This document shows positions 25,019-35,900 of a stretch of 64,000 bases of DNA, in pieces (within the stretch, counting starts at the first letter, position 1; the number at the start of each line of letters is the position of its first letter). The DNA is taken from NCBI RefSeq assembly GCF_003284895.1, contig NZ_QMDV01000002.1, forward strand, positions 248,001-312,000, given 5' to 3'. The stretch comes from Pontibacter arcticus (GTDB lineage Bacteria > Bacteroidota > Bacteroidia > Cytophagales > Hymenobacteraceae). Below the pieces are notes generated by a model, which saw only the letters and a list, made by a program, of their open reading frames with translations, was not told the origin of the DNA and ran no database searches. Made by a program: the position numbers and the translations under genes.

Positions 25019-26218
25019 ATGAATCGTAATTTTTCGCGCCTTTTTCAGGTCATCCGAAAAGAAACAAAGTATATCATCGGGCTGATGTCGGGCACGTCGC
25101 TGGATGGGCTGGATGTGGCTTTGTGCGCTTTTACAGGAAGTGGAACCAATACCAAAGTTGAGGTAAAACACTTTATAACCAAGCCGTATACGCCTGAGTT
25201 CAGGGCACAGGTGAAAGCCGTTTTTTCTAAAAAGCAGGTTGATCTGGAGCAGGTCTGTATCCTGAATGCGTTTATCGGGAACTACCACGCCGAACTGGTA
25301 CTGGCGTGTTTGCAGGAGTGGGGAATGGAGCCGCAGGAAATAGATGCCATAGCCAGCCACGGCCAGACTATTTACCACGCACCGGCTTCGCAACACCAAC
25401 TGCCAGGTATGCCCAACGCAACGCTGCAGATCGGAGACGGCGACCACCTGGCTGTAAATACCGGTATATTAACACTCAGCGATTTCCGGCAGAAACATGT
25501 AGCGGCTGGTGGTGAAGGTGCGCCGTTAGCTGGCTACGGCGATTTTATACTTTTCGCGGAGCAAGGCAAAGACCGGGTGTTGCTTAATATTGGGGGCATT
25601 TCCAACTTCACTTTTCTGCCTGGCAGCTTAGATGTGGCACGTATGTTTTCGACGGATATTGGCCCGGGCAATACCCTGATGGATGCGTATGTGCAGCAGC
25701 AGTTTCCGGGGAAGTTTTATGATGCCGATGCCCAGATTGCTTTATCAGGAAAGTATAACCAAGCCTTAGTGGAAGCACTGCTAAACCAAACTTTCTTTCA
25801 GCTTGATTTTCCGAAAACAACCGGTCCGGAGCTGTTTAATCTTGATTATCTGAAGTCTGCCTTGCAGCAATCCGCTCAGGAACAACTGGCTGCAGAAGAT
25901 GTGTTGTCATCGCTTAACAGGTTTACTGCCATTAGTATAGCTAATGCTATTAAGCAAAGTATAGCCAACGGCAACGCTGAATTATTTATCAGTGGGGGCG
26001 GCATGCACAACCCCTTGTTACTTCAGAATTTAGAGGAGCTTCTACCGGGCGTACAAATCAGGACAACAGCTGAACTGGGCATTCTCCCAGACGCCAAAGA
26101 AGCTGTTTTATTTGCAACGCTAGCCAACGAAACCCTGGCAGGGGAGGCAGCTACTTTCGAAAACTCCAACAAGCAAATGCCTGCTGTACAAATGGGTAAG
26201 ATCAGTTTTCCTTTTTGA
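25019..26218 (+). CDS. anmK: Anhydro-N-acetylmuramic acid kinase
   Basis: 399 residues. The start shows the AnmK signature IIGLMSGTSLDGLDVAL (from residue 19), followed by SHGQTIYHAP, FRQKHVAAGGEGAPL, NIGGISNFTFLP and STDIGPGNTLMDAY. The enzyme phosphorylates 1,6-anhydroMurNAc to MurNAc-6-phosphate with ring opening, a step of peptidoglycan recycling. The next gene downstream is a NagZ-like GH3 enzyme fused to a beta-lactamase-like domain, which fits a wall-recycling role, although a MITE-like repeat separates them. Confidence 0.93.
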   Translation: MNRNFSRLFQVIRKETKYIIGLMSGTSLDGLDVALCAFTGSGTNTKVEVKHFITKPYTPEFRAQVKAVFSKKQVDLEQVCILNAFIGNYHAELVLACLQEWGMEPQEIDAIASHGQTIYHAPASQHQLPGMPNATLQIGDGDHLAVNTGILTLSDFRQKHVAAGGEGAPLAGYGDFILFAEQGKDRVLLNIGGISNFTFLPGSLDVARMFSTDIGPGNTLMDAYVQQQFPGKFYDADAQIALSGKYNQALVEALLNQTFFQLDFPKTTGPELFNLDYLKSALQQSAQEQLAAEDVLSSLNRFTAISIANAIKQSIANGNAELFISGGGMHNPLLLQNLEELLPGVQIRTTAELGILPDAKEAVLFATLANETLAGEAATFENSNKQMPAVQMGKISFPF

Positions 26219-26252
26219 GATTGTTTATATCAATTTCATGCAATACTGAAAT

Positions 26253-26472
26253 CCAACCACCCCCGACCCCTCCTTTTCTAAGGCGGGGGTTTACCCCACC
26301 CCAGCCCTCCCCATTATCGAGGGCCCCTACCCCCAAAACAGGGGGGAGTTCTAATTTTACTCTTAATTAGAAGCGCGAATTAAAACTGAATAACTGTTAC
26401 TATAAAACTTATACTTCACTAAGGCAACATCAGACTCCCCACCTTGGATAAGGAGGGGCTGGGGGTGGTTGG
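26253..26472. repeat. MITE-like element, about 220 bp, with 23-bp terminal inverted repeats
   Basis: The ends 26253-26275 (CCAACCACCCCCGACCCCTC, then CTT) and 26450-26472 are inverted copies with 2 mismatches. The interior has further G/C-rich inverted pieces (GGCGGGGGTTTACCCC, CCCTACCCCCAAAACAGGGG). It has no coding capacity and lies in the gap between anmK and the GH3 gene. Similar C-rich/G-rich ends recur in intergenic DNA of many Bacteroidota and cyanobacteria. Confidence 0.7.
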
Positions 26473-26581
26473 AACCGGCGTTACATCACTTAATCTATTA
26501 TCCAATCTACTTAACTCAAAACAATAAATTTTGCCGTTTTTAACTTAAATTGCAGCAGATCATTACCCTTATCTATTCTCT

Positions 26582-29500
26582 GTGATTTTGAAAAAGTATT
26601 CCCCACTTTCTGTTTTTATACTTCTGATCTGTTTGCTGAGCTTCACGCAGGCGCATAGCCAAACCAAAAAAAGCAAGTATAAAAAGCCAATTGAAAAAGC
26701 TAAACCAGCTGCCTTTAATCCCTTGACCGATCCTGCCTATTTAGGATGTAATTCGAAGTGGGTGGATTCTGTTTTTAATTCGCTGACGCCGGACGAGCGG
26801 ATCGCGCAACTGATCATGATTCCGGTATATTCTAACCGCGACCAGGCACATATCGATTCCATCAGCAGCCTGATCTCAAAGTATAAAGTTGGTGGGTTGA
26901 TCTTTTTCCAAGGTGGGCCGGTGCGGCAGGCAAAAATGACGAACCGTTACCAGCAGGAAAGTAAAGTGCCGCTTATGGTTTCGATTGATGCGGAGTGGGG
27001 CTTGATCATGCGCCTTGATAGCACGGTGCGTTTCCCTTACCAGATGAGTTTGGGCGGAATTGAGAATGAACAGCTAATCTATGAAATGGGTGCCGAAATT
27101 GGTCGCCAGAGCCGCCGGTTGGGTATTCATGTAAATTTTGCACCTGCCGTCGATATCAACAACAATGCGAATAACCCGGTGATCGGTTTCCGCTCTTTCG
27201 GCGAAGACAAGTATAATGTTACACGCAAATCCATGGCTTACATGAAAGGCATGCAGGACCAGCGCGTACTGGCCAATGCCAAACACTTTCCGGGACACGG
27301 CGATACCAACGTAGATTCGCACTATGGCCTACCGCTCATAAATTTCTCGCGCATTCGCCTGGATTCGGTGGAGCTGTACCCGTTCCGGGAGCTGATGAAA
27401 AACGGGTTGGGAAGTATGATGGTGGCGCACATGAATATACCGGTTTTGGATACGACTGTGAACCTGGCTTCCACGCTATCCAAACCAATCGTAACCGATC
27501 TCCTGAAAAAAGAAATGGGTTTTAAAGGCCTGGTGTTTACGGATGCCCTGAACATGCAGGGCGTAGCGAAATTTTACCCGCCGGGCGTGGTAGATGTAAA
27601 AGCATTGCTGGCCGGAAACGACGTGCTCCTGAATACCATGGATGTCAAAAAAACTATCGAGGAAATCAAAAAAGCCATCCAAAACAAAGAAATTACCCAG
27701 GAAGAAATTGATGCGCGCTGCCGCAAATTACTAGCAGCCAAACAGTGGGTAGGCTTAGATAAAGTACAGCCCATCGAAACCAAGAACCTGATCAAAGACC
27801 TGAACAACCCCTACGCCCAGTACCTGAACCAGCAACTGGTAGAGGCTTCGCTTACGCTGCTTCGGAACAAAAATAACATCCTGCCACTCCAGAACCTGGA
27901 TACCTTAAGAGTAGCAGCACTGGCCATTGGCACTAATCAGAGAACAGATTTCCAGGAGGAGTTGGCACGCTATACCAATGTAGATACCTTCTTTTTAGCA
28001 CCAAACAGTTCAATGCAGGAGTTGCTTGCCCTGAAAGAAAAACTGCAAAAGTATAACCTGGTAATTGCAGGCGTACACAAACTTAAACTGAGCGCCGGCT
28101 CCGGCAACTTTGGCATCACAGCCGAAATGAACCTGTTCCTGAAAGACCTGATCCAATCCAAACCAACTATTGTGAGCGTGTTCGGGAATGTGTACAGCCT
28201 GGCAAAAATCGAAACCCTTGAAAAAGCGGATGGGGTAGTGGCGGCTTATCAGGAAACACCTGTAACCCAGGATGTGGCAGCACAGCTTATTTTTGGTGGC
28301 GTTGCAGCGAAAGGGAAGTTGCCGGTAACGGTATCCAGCGCTTTTAAAGTAGAAGATGGCTTGAAAACCCAGAGCACTACGCGTTTTGCTTATACTTACC
28401 CGGAAGCGGTTGGCCTGAAGTCGGAAGATATGGCCGGAATTGATTCGTTGATAGCGCAGGCCATGCAGGAGCAAGCTACCCCGGGCGCACAGGTATTGAT
28501 TGCGAAAGAGGGGAAAGTGATCTATAACAAATCGTTTGGTTATCATACCTATACAAAGGAGCAACCCGTAAAAAATACAGATGTGTACGACCTGGCTTCG
28601 CTAACCAAAGTAACTGCTACTATGGCTGCTTTTATGAAGTTAAACGGCGAAGGAAAATTTGATGTAAACAAAACACTGGGAACGTACCTGCCCACAATGG
28701 AAGGCAGCAACAAGGCCAACCTTACTTATAAAGATATTTTAACACACCAGGCGCAGTTGCAGGCCTGGATACCATTCTGGAAAGAAACAGTGCGTAAAAA
28801 CGGAAGCTTTAAGTGGCGTACCTTCAAGGCTGATTCATCGCGACGTTTTCCTGTTAAAGTGGCTAATAATTTATACATGCACCGCAAGTATGCTGCTAAA
28901 ATTTACGAACAGATAAAAGAATCGCCGCTAAACGAAAAGCCAGGTTATGTCTACAGCGACCTCTCGTTTATACTTGCGCCGCTGGTTGTAGAGAACATTA
29001 CTGGCCAAAGTTTTGAAGCCTATTTACAGGAGAATTTTTACAAGCCGCTCGGTGCTGCCACCCTTACGTTTAACCCTTATAAAAAGTATAGCCTCAGCCA
29101 GATTGTGCCAACCGAACTTGATACAGCCTTCCGGAAGCAGTTATTACACGGCACTGTAAACGACGAAGGCGCGGCGATGCTGGGTGGTGTGAGTGGCCAT
29201 GCCGGTTTGTTTGGCAATGCAAATGATGTAGCCAAACTGATGCAGGTATACTTGCAGGACGGCACTTACGGGAAACACCAGTTTATTAAATCCGGTACAG
29301 TGCCGGAGTTCAGTAGATGTCCGTTTTGTGAACAGGGAAACCACCGCGCCCTAGGCTTTGACAGAGCATCAAAACCCGGTACCGAAAAAGGGAATGCGGC
29401 TAAAAGTGCACCCATCGAAAGTTACGGCCACTCTGGTTTTACGGGCACTTATACCTGGGTTGATCCTGTAAACAAACTGGTGTATGTGTTCTTGTCTAAC

Positions 29501-29605
29501 CGCGTGCATCCGTCCAGAGAAGTAAACAAACTGAGCCAACTGAACACCAGAACAAAAGTGCTGCAGGTAGTGTACGATGCGATCGAGAAAAGTAAAGCCA
29601 ACTAA
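26582..29605 (+). CDS. GH3 beta-N-acetylglucosaminidase fused to a serine beta-lactamase-like domain
   Basis: 1007 residues from a GTG start, with a signal peptide (SVFILLICLLSFTQAHSQ). Residues about 60-400 are a NagZ-type GH3 domain with KHFPGHGDTNVDSH (catalytic His/Asp loop, about 235) and VFTDALNMQGV (nucleophile Asp about 320). About 410-590 is the GH3 C-terminal domain. Residues about 620-1000 are a class C beta-lactamase/penicillin-binding fold with SLTK (Ser673, Lys676), YSD and GHSG. The first half should remove GlcNAc from wall fragments; the second may be a D-Ala peptidase or esterase. This fusion is typical of Bacteroidota. It lies downstream of anmK and is exported, so recycling would begin in the periplasm. 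Confidence 0.92.
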   Translation: MILKKYSPLSVFILLICLLSFTQAHSQTKKSKYKKPIEKAKPAAFNPLTDPAYLGCNSKWVDSVFNSLTPDERIAQLIMIPVYSNRDQAHIDSISSLISKYKVGGLIFFQGGPVRQAKMTNRYQQESKVPLMVSIDAEWGLIMRLDSTVRFPYQMSLGGIENEQLIYEMGAEIGRQSRRLGIHVNFAPAVDINNNANNPVIGFRSFGEDKYNVTRKSMAYMKGMQDQRVLANAKHFPGHGDTNVDSHYGLPLINFSRIRLDSVELYPFRELMKNGLGSMMVAHMNIPVLDTTVNLASTLSKPIVTDLLKKEMGFKGLVFTDALNMQGVAKFYPPGVVDVKALLAGNDVLLNTMDVKKTIEEIKKAIQNKEITQEEIDARCRKLLAAKQWVGLDKVQPIETKNLIKDLNNPYAQYLNQQLVEASLTLLRNKNNILPLQNLDTLRVAALAIGTNQRTDFQEELARYTNVDTFFLAPNSSMQELLALKEKLQKYNLVIAGVHKLKLSAGSGNFGITAEMNLFLKDLIQSKPTIVSVFGNVYSLAKIETLEKADGVVAAYQETPVTQDVAAQLIFGGVAAKGKLPVTVSSAFKVEDGLKTQSTTRFAYTYPEAVGLKSEDMAGIDSLIAQAMQEQATPGAQVLIAKEGKVIYNKSFGYHTYTKEQPVKNTDVYDLASLTKVTATMAAFMKLNGEGKFDVNKTLGTYLPTMEGSNKANLTYKDILTHQAQLQAWIPFWKETVRKNGSFKWRTFKADSSRRFPVKVANNLYMHRKYAAKIYEQIKESPLNEKPGYVYSDLSFILAPLVVENITGQSFEAYLQENFYKPLGAATLTFNPYKKYSLSQIVPTELDTAFRKQLLHGTVNDEGAAMLGGVSGHAGLFGNANDVAKLMQVYLQDGTYGKHQFIKSGTVPEFSRCPFCEQGNHRALGFDRASKPGTEKGNAAKSAPIESYGHSGFTGTYTWVDPVNKLVYVFLSNRVHPSREVNKLSQLNTRTKVLQVVYDAIEKSKAN

Positions 29606-29662
29606 TAAAAGTATAAACTCAGCTTGCTGACCTACTTCTAAAGTATAAATCAGTTTAAAAAG

Positions 29663-29705
29663 AAATAGCCACTGTCCGAATTAACAAGGGCAGTGGCTAT
29701 TTTTA
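29663..29705 (+). terminator. Terminator of the GH3/beta-lactamase gene
   Basis: AAATAGCCACTG (29663-29674) pairs with CAGTGGCTATTT (29691-29702), followed by T. Two AAGTATAAA copies (29609, 29641) lie between it and the stop codon. Confidence 0.8.
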
Positions 29706-29741
29706 CTATGAAGCTTTTTAAAGTTTTCAATTATAGCGCCT

Positions 29742-29830
29742 AAACCCGCCGTTGTTGGTGTTTTCACCAACAACTATGCATTCATGAACAGGTACTTGCT
29801 GGTGAAAACACTCAGTAAGGGCGGCGGATT
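29742..29830. repeat. Double-hairpin intergenic repeat, copy 2 (best preserved)
   Basis: Two adjacent hairpins. GTTGTTGGTG TTTT CACCAACAAC is a perfect stem with a 4-base loop (29751-29774), followed by CTTGCTGGTG AAAA CACTCAGTAAG (near 29797-29821). The outer ends are CCCGCCG and GGGCGGCGG. Shared with 19380-19460 and 60342-60432. Confidence 0.75.
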
Positions 29831-29875
29831 TTGATATGCTAAAAAACGCTGAACAGCTTCAAAGTATAAACGATG

Positions 29876-30538
29876 TTATTTTGAGCGGGAAGTAAGTTGC
29901 TGGTTTAGTTCGCTTACTTTGTTCATCTCCGTTTGTAAGTCGCGTTTCAGTTTCAGTTCTTTTTCGCGGGCAAGCTTTTTGTGTTCGGCCAGTTCCTGAT
30001 CTACTTCTTCGAATGCACGTTGCTTTTCTACGGCAATGCGTTTGTTGCTTTTGTAAAGCGATAAGATAACGCCCATCGCGATCAGCAATCCTAAAATAAT
30101 AACCGAAGTCAGAATCACATAAAGCTGTTTCGGCATATCCATTCCGAACACCGAAATGCTGGCGATGGCTTTATCGCTCTCGTCGATGGAAGCCTGTTTC
30201 TGCTGGTTTTCAAGTTTTAAGTCTTGCAGTTGTTTTTCCTGATCTGCGATGCGCTGCCGGGCTTCCACCAATTGCTTATCAGTTCCTTTGCGGGCATCAG
30301 CCAGTTGCTTTTCCGTTACCAGCATGGTTTTCTTTACATTATCCCAAAAGGCATCCAGCATCTTCTGATTGACAACCTTGAACGTCTGGCCTTTTTCCTG
30401 GTACGAATTAGATTTGCTTTTCAGGTTGCTGAACTGGCTTTCCAGGTTCTGGGAGCCTGTTGGTTGGGAAGCAGTATTCTGGGCCCTGGCAGCAGGCAAA
30501 CTCAGCGCAAAAATCAGGAGTAACAAAAGATGTTTCAT
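29876..30538 (-). CDS. Signal-peptide, coiled-coil and single-TM protein of unknown function
   Basis: 220 residues. A signal peptide (LLLLLIFALSLPAARAQ) is followed by a helical, Gln/Lys-rich coiled coil (about 60-125, LADARKGTDKQLVEARQRIA), a transmembrane helix (about 140-160, VILTSVIILGLLIAMGVI) and a second charged coiled coil to the end (QRAFEEVDQELAEHKKLARE). This layout recurs in Cytophagales proteins that databases sometimes call tRNA (guanine-N1)-methyltransferase (my recollection). No methyltransferase feature is visible, so I would not use that name. Possibly a membrane-spanning scaffold. Confidence 0.75.
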   Translation of the reverse strand: MKHLLLLLIFALSLPAARAQNTASQPTGSQNLESQFSNLKSKSNSYQEKGQTFKVVNQKMLDAFWDNVKKTMLVTEKQLADARKGTDKQLVEARQRIADQEKQLQDLKLENQQKQASIDESDKAIASISVFGMDMPKQLYVILTSVIILGLLIAMGVILSLYKSNKRIAVEKQRAFEEVDQELAEHKKLAREKELKLKRDLQTEMNKVSELNQQLTSRSK

Positions 30539-30773
30539 AGTGGCTATTAGAATTCAGATAATTTCTTAGTGAGCAGGTTATACTTTAAAAAAGGGTTAAT
30601 GCATGTGCTACCCTGTAAGGTATATATCCCTAAGTTAACTGATTTAGATGGTTTTTATTGCAATCAGGTGTACAAATTGAGGCCTAGCACCACTATTTCA
30701 TACTTTCCCTTCAGAAAATTAAGCTTTAAAACATATTGTTTGCTTATACTTTTCCTGATTTGAAGGTATGCAT

Positions 30774-32081
30774 TCAGCTTTTGATTTTGTGGCCTTTTGC
30801 AGCATAAAACCAGATAAACAGGTAGCACGGTACCATGATCCAGTAGGCTTGCTGGGCGTTCCAGTTATCGGCAAGCAGGCCATAAAGCGGAGGAAGTAAG
30901 GCACCACCCGCAATACCCATAATCAGCAACGAAGATCCAATTTTGGTAAAGCGACCCAGCCCGGCAATCGCCATCGGGAAAATGGCAGGCCACATGATAG
31001 AGTTAGCCAATCCGAGCAACGCGATAAATAGCACCGATGTAAAGCCGCTGGTACTGATGGCCAGCACAGAGAAAATAACGCCTAAAATAGCCGAAACCTG
31101 CAGCGCTTTTTCCTGTGAGATATACTTTGGAATGGTAACAATACCGATCAGGTAACCAACAACCATCGAGGCCAGCATATAGGTGGTGAAGATCGTAGCT
31201 TTATCCAGGGCAAAACCTTGCGTGGCTCCGTAACTCACAATTGTGTCGCCGGACATCACCTCAACACCAACATATAAGAATAGCGTTAAGACGCCCAGCA
31301 TCAAGTGTGGGAACTGCAGGATGCTGGTCTTCTTGGTATTGGCAACCGCTATCGTTTCGTCTTCCTGGTCGGTTTCAATTTCTGGTAAAGAGGACAGGTG
31401 AACGAGAAGGGCAAGTATAAGCAATACAGCGGCTACAAAAGTATAGGGCATGATCACGCGTTCGGCAAGGGCATTCAATTCAGCGGTTTTCTGTACCAGA
31501 TCCATACTTCGAAGGCGATCTACGATCACATCAGAATTTAAAAGCAGGATCGTACCGAGTGTAAAAGAAGAAAGCGCACCACCAACTTTGTTACAGATAC
31601 CCATAATACTGATGCGCTTGGCTGCACTTTCGCGTGGGCCAATAATGGTGATATAAGGGTTAGAAGCTGCCTGAAGTATGGTAAGGCCGGTGCCTTGTAT
31701 AAAGAGCCCAAGCAGGAAAAGGCCATACGTGCGGGAGAGAGCCGCCGGAATAAAGAGCAACGCACCAACTGCCATAATAACCAGCCCCAGCGTCATTCCT
31801 TTTTTATATCCTGTAGCCTTTAGCACCCACGCCGAAGGTATACCCATCACGAAATAAGAGATAAAGAAAGCAAACGCAACGAGGTATGATTCAAAATTAT
31901 TGAGTTCGCAGGCAATTTTCAGGTACGGAATCAGGATGGAGTTAACCCACGTAACCGACCCGAAAATAAAGAATAACGCGCCAATAATCAGGATAGAGCG
32001 GGTGGTGTCTGTTTTAGTAAGCATGGGCTTAATAGATGCAGTGCTGTTTGCCATAAAAGGATTTTTTCTCAAGGTAAACAT
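30774..32081 (-). CDS. FHS/FucP-type sugar transporter of the major facilitator superfamily
   Basis: 435 residues with 12 predicted helices. It resembles the L-fucose permease/glucose-galactose transporter branch: FFIFGSVTWVNSILIPYLK in TM1, FFISYFVMGIPSAWVLKATG in TM2-3, GLTILQAASNPYITIIGP in TM4 and NSIMWPAIFPMAIAGLGRFT late in the protein. It should take up a hexose with protons or sodium. Met10 (MANSTASIKPM) is an alternative and perhaps better start. No sugar-metabolism genes adjoin it. Confidence 0.88.
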   Translation of the reverse strand: MFTLRKNPFMANSTASIKPMLTKTDTTRSILIIGALFFIFGSVTWVNSILIPYLKIACELNNFESYLVAFAFFISYFVMGIPSAWVLKATGYKKGMTLGLVIMAVGALLFIPAALSRTYGLFLLGLFIQGTGLTILQAASNPYITIIGPRESAAKRISIMGICNKVGGALSSFTLGTILLLNSDVIVDRLRSMDLVQKTAELNALAERVIMPYTFVAAVLLILALLVHLSSLPEIETDQEDETIAVANTKKTSILQFPHLMLGVLTLFLYVGVEVMSGDTIVSYGATQGFALDKATIFTTYMLASMVVGYLIGIVTIPKYISQEKALQVSAILGVIFSVLAISTSGFTSVLFIALLGLANSIMWPAIFPMAIAGLGRFTKIGSSLLIMGIAGGALLPPLYGLLADNWNAQQAYWIMVPCYLFIWFYAAKGHKIKS

Positions 32082-32909
32082 TTGCCCTTTAAATCTAAAC
32101 TATCCCCGGAAACAAAGCTGCCAGCTTGGGTTTTCGTTGTTTACCAGACCACTTTTATTAGGCCAGATCCATACTTTATTGCCTCAATTAAATTATGATA
32201 ATATTTAGGGATTTATACTTTGTCTGTATAAAAACAAATAAAGAACTTGTTAAATTGTACTTTATATTTAAATGTATAGTATAATTTAGGTTTTTAAATA
32301 ACAGTTGTGCTTGTTTTTTTTATAATAGTTAATTCGTTTTATACTTAAAAAGATACCTTGTAATGATATTTTAAGTGATTTTTAGATAGGAAATATGCAA
32401 GAGGTATCAATAAGTTATAAAACTGATAAATATCATTTTAATCTAAAATTTTAAATATAATTGGATTAAAAAATAAATTCAGAAACTTAATATTAACTAC
32501 CTGCGTTCCGGCTTCGATTTAAATCGTTTAGATAATGTGTTGATAAATAAAGTCTTATTGTAAAATTTAGAAATTTTAAAAGCAATTTTAAAGATTAAAT
32601 ATATTATTTTATACTTTATTGAAATAGTTTAATTATATGATAAGTATAAATTTGGCTAATTAAAAGTATATAATAAAAATAATATTATAAATTAACTATC
32701 AGATTAAGCTTTTATTGCTAATTTAGCGCCATATCATTAGTATTATTTGAATAAACACGGAAAAACAATTTGGTAAAGTTTTATAATTATTAAAATTATT
32801 GGTTATGATGAGAGTAATGAAAATTTATATTGGCAATGTGCGGATTAAAAATTGTCTAAAAAGCCACCTTTGTTAATTCTGTAAGATCCTCCCTTTCAAC
32901 TTAGCCAAT
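32082..32909. other. Long AT-rich intergenic region upstream of the first giant adhesin
   Basis: About 830 bases, strikingly AT-rich, without coding frames of note. It holds four exact copies of the 9-mer (32212, 32338, 32608 in TTTATACTT form; 32642 in AAGTATAAA form). A near-consensus -7 element CACCTTTG lies at 32865-32872, about 38 bases before the ATG. Probably a large regulatory leader or promoter region; no RNA structure was recognised. Confidence 0.45.
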
Positions 32910-35900
32910 ATGAATTCAACTTTTACTGCCAATCATTCTTCTTACCACATTCAGTGCAGGTTATACTTTCTGCTACTTTTTATACTTCTGATGGCTTGTC
33001 TATTGCTGGCAGGGGGCATTATAGCACAGTTCTATAATGCAGAAGTATTGGAAACCAGTGTGAATAAAGTAGCCTGGTTCTGGATTTTCTTTACTTATTT
33101 ATCCTCTTTCGATAAGTTAAGTTTAAGTATACTAGCGGCCTTTGTTTGCGCGGCTGTACACTGTCTTAATTTTTTCAGATCCAACCTTTATTCCTTGCAA
33201 TACGAAGTTATAGCAGACAATTCGTCACAAAACAGCGTTTTTCGGGTTAAAAGGTACAAAACTGTTGTAGTAAGTTGTGTTGCTTTCTTTTTGTATCTGA
33301 TGCCTCAATTTGTAGTGGGGCAAGCGCAGACTCCAGTAACCGTAAGTGTCTGTGAAGGAGAAACAGTTACTTTAGCGTTGCCGGAAAACGATGCGCAATT
33401 CATTCAATGGTGGTACCGTGATAGTCAAGATTATCCATTTGAAATAATTGCTGGTGCTACAGGCTATACCTATACATTTCAGGCTACTGCTGCAGACAAT
33501 AACCGCATATATGAAGGGGATTATGAATCTAAAGTAACAGGTTGGGGCAGTAGTGCTTATCTTATAAAAGTGAACCCAGTACCTGTTACGCCAACTGCTG
33601 CAGGGGCGTCGCGCCAGGGAGCAGGCTCTGTAACGCTAACTGCTTCTGGTGCGCCGACAGGAGGGAGTTACCGGTGGTACACCGTTGCTACAAACGGAAC
33701 TCAGATAAGTGGTGCGACAAGCGCCAGTTATACTACACCAAGTTTAACTGCAACTACTACTTATTATGTAGCTGCAGTTAATGCCACTGGGTGCGAAAGT
33801 GCCCGCAAAGCTGTAACCGCAACCATTATAAATACAGCGCCTTCTGTTCCGGTGGATGCAAATGCAGCCCTTAACACAGTAGCTGAAAAAGCTGCTACCG
33901 GAACTTTGGCTGGCATCACAGCTAAGTCTACTGACCCGGAAGGAACCCCCGTTTCTTTTGCGCTTACCGATAATGCAGGCGGACGTTTCGCTATTGACGC
34001 GCAAACAGGTGTAGTTACTGTTGCAAACGGAGCTTTGTTGCAATACACTACTGCTTCTGCTCATACCATAAAAGTACGGGCAACAGACGGTTCAATTTTT
34101 TCAGATGAGCAGGCTTTTACAATTTCGGTTACAAGAATAAATGCAGCACCGGTTGCTACATCAATTAATCACCCGGTAACCTTACTTAACACAGCCGCTG
34201 CTACATCACTCACAACCTTGGCTGCAACCGATGATGTGGCTGTTCATACTTTCCGGATCACGTCAGGCCCGGCCACAGGTATACTTTATGTAAACGGAAC
34301 GCAAATTGAGCTAAATAAGGATTACCCGTGGGCGCAGGCAAATACGCTAACTTTTGATCCGGCAGAAAGCAATTACGATGATATCCAGCTAAGTTATACT
34401 GTAACTGACAACGAAGGAAAGATAAGCGGACAAGCCATTTTAACTATTCCGATCAACGGTGTGCCCTTAGCTATTAATACAGAAAACTTCAAAAAACTTT
34501 CTTCTTCAGCGCCCCGAACAGCGATCAGTCCTTTTAAAGGGAATGATGCGGATGGTACTATCTCTCATTTCCGCTTAATAACGCTTCCAACGGCAAGAAA
34601 GGGTATCTTATATATCAATGGTTTAAAGGCTGAGTTAAACGTGGATTATGAGTGGTCGCTTAGGAATATGTTATCTTTCGATCCGCATTATGGAAATGCT
34701 GAACATTCTGGCTTTTCTTTTACAGTAAAAGATTCGGAAGGTGCTTATGCGGCTACACCAGCTTCGTACAGGGTGCTTATTGTACTGGATTATGACCTGG
34801 ATGGTATCACGGATGACCTGGACCTGGATGACGACAACGATGGGATTCCGGATACAATAGAAGGGGAGGGAGATAACGACAAAGACGGCATTAAAAACTC
34901 TTTCGACCTGGATGCGGATGGCGATGGGTTGACTGATGTGCAGGAATATTTACAGGATGCAGCCTTACTGGCAAATTATGATCGCTTTACCGGCAGGTTA
35001 ACGGGTAAAGTAGGAACAAACGGTTTGCTAGATGCCTTGGAAACCAGTCCTGACAGCGGCAAACTGAAGGCAATTATTTCGTTTCCCGATACAGATGGCG
35101 ATGGCCTGGCAAATTACCTGGACTATGATGCAGATAACGACGGCCTGGCTGATAACCTGGAAGCACAGCCAACCGGGAACAGGGTGGTGGCTTCTGGTAT
35201 CGATTCTGATATGGACGGAATCGACGATGCCTATGACCTGACCTGCGGTTGTGCAGAAAACGGTGTGGCACTTACGCCTATTGATACAGATGAAGACGAA
35301 CTGCCTGATTACCTTGACCTGGACAGCGATAACGACCTGATTTCAGATACAGAAGAAGCGTTCGATTTTAATGATAATGGTAATTCGCTCGATGATCTGC
35401 AAGAGTTGGTTGGTTTCTACCAGAGCCGGATGAGAACCACTTCTGAAACCAATACTTATAATCTGGTTGATTCCAATAATAACCAGATACCGGATATGTT
35501 TGAGGATGATAATGTAAACGGCAGGCAAAACTTCCTGGAGCCAGGCCATATCCACTATATTGATGCTGATTACAACGGCTTCGTAGATCTTGCGGATGAA
35601 AGTATGGCCGGCACCGAAACCATACCAAATTACTCTTTCAGAATACTGGATGCAAAAACACAACTTCCGGTTTATCTGGCTGGTTTGGCAGCAACTCCAA
35701 AGCTGAATGGCGTAAGTATAAACTGGCTTACAGCGATGGAAGTTGATAATGATTATTTTGAAGTGCAGCGGAGTGTGGATGGAAAGACCTTTACGAAAAT
35801 TAAGCAGGTGAAAGGCGCAGGTTATAGCAGCCAGAAACTGGCGTATACTTTCCTGGATATGAATGCACCCGCCGGCGAGTTATACTACAGGTTAAAGCAG

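Noticed and set aside
29742..29830. The double-hairpin repeat as a CRISPR or riboswitch
   Set aside because: Copies are far apart with no regular spacers, and they lie downstream of, or between, unrelated genes rather than in leaders.
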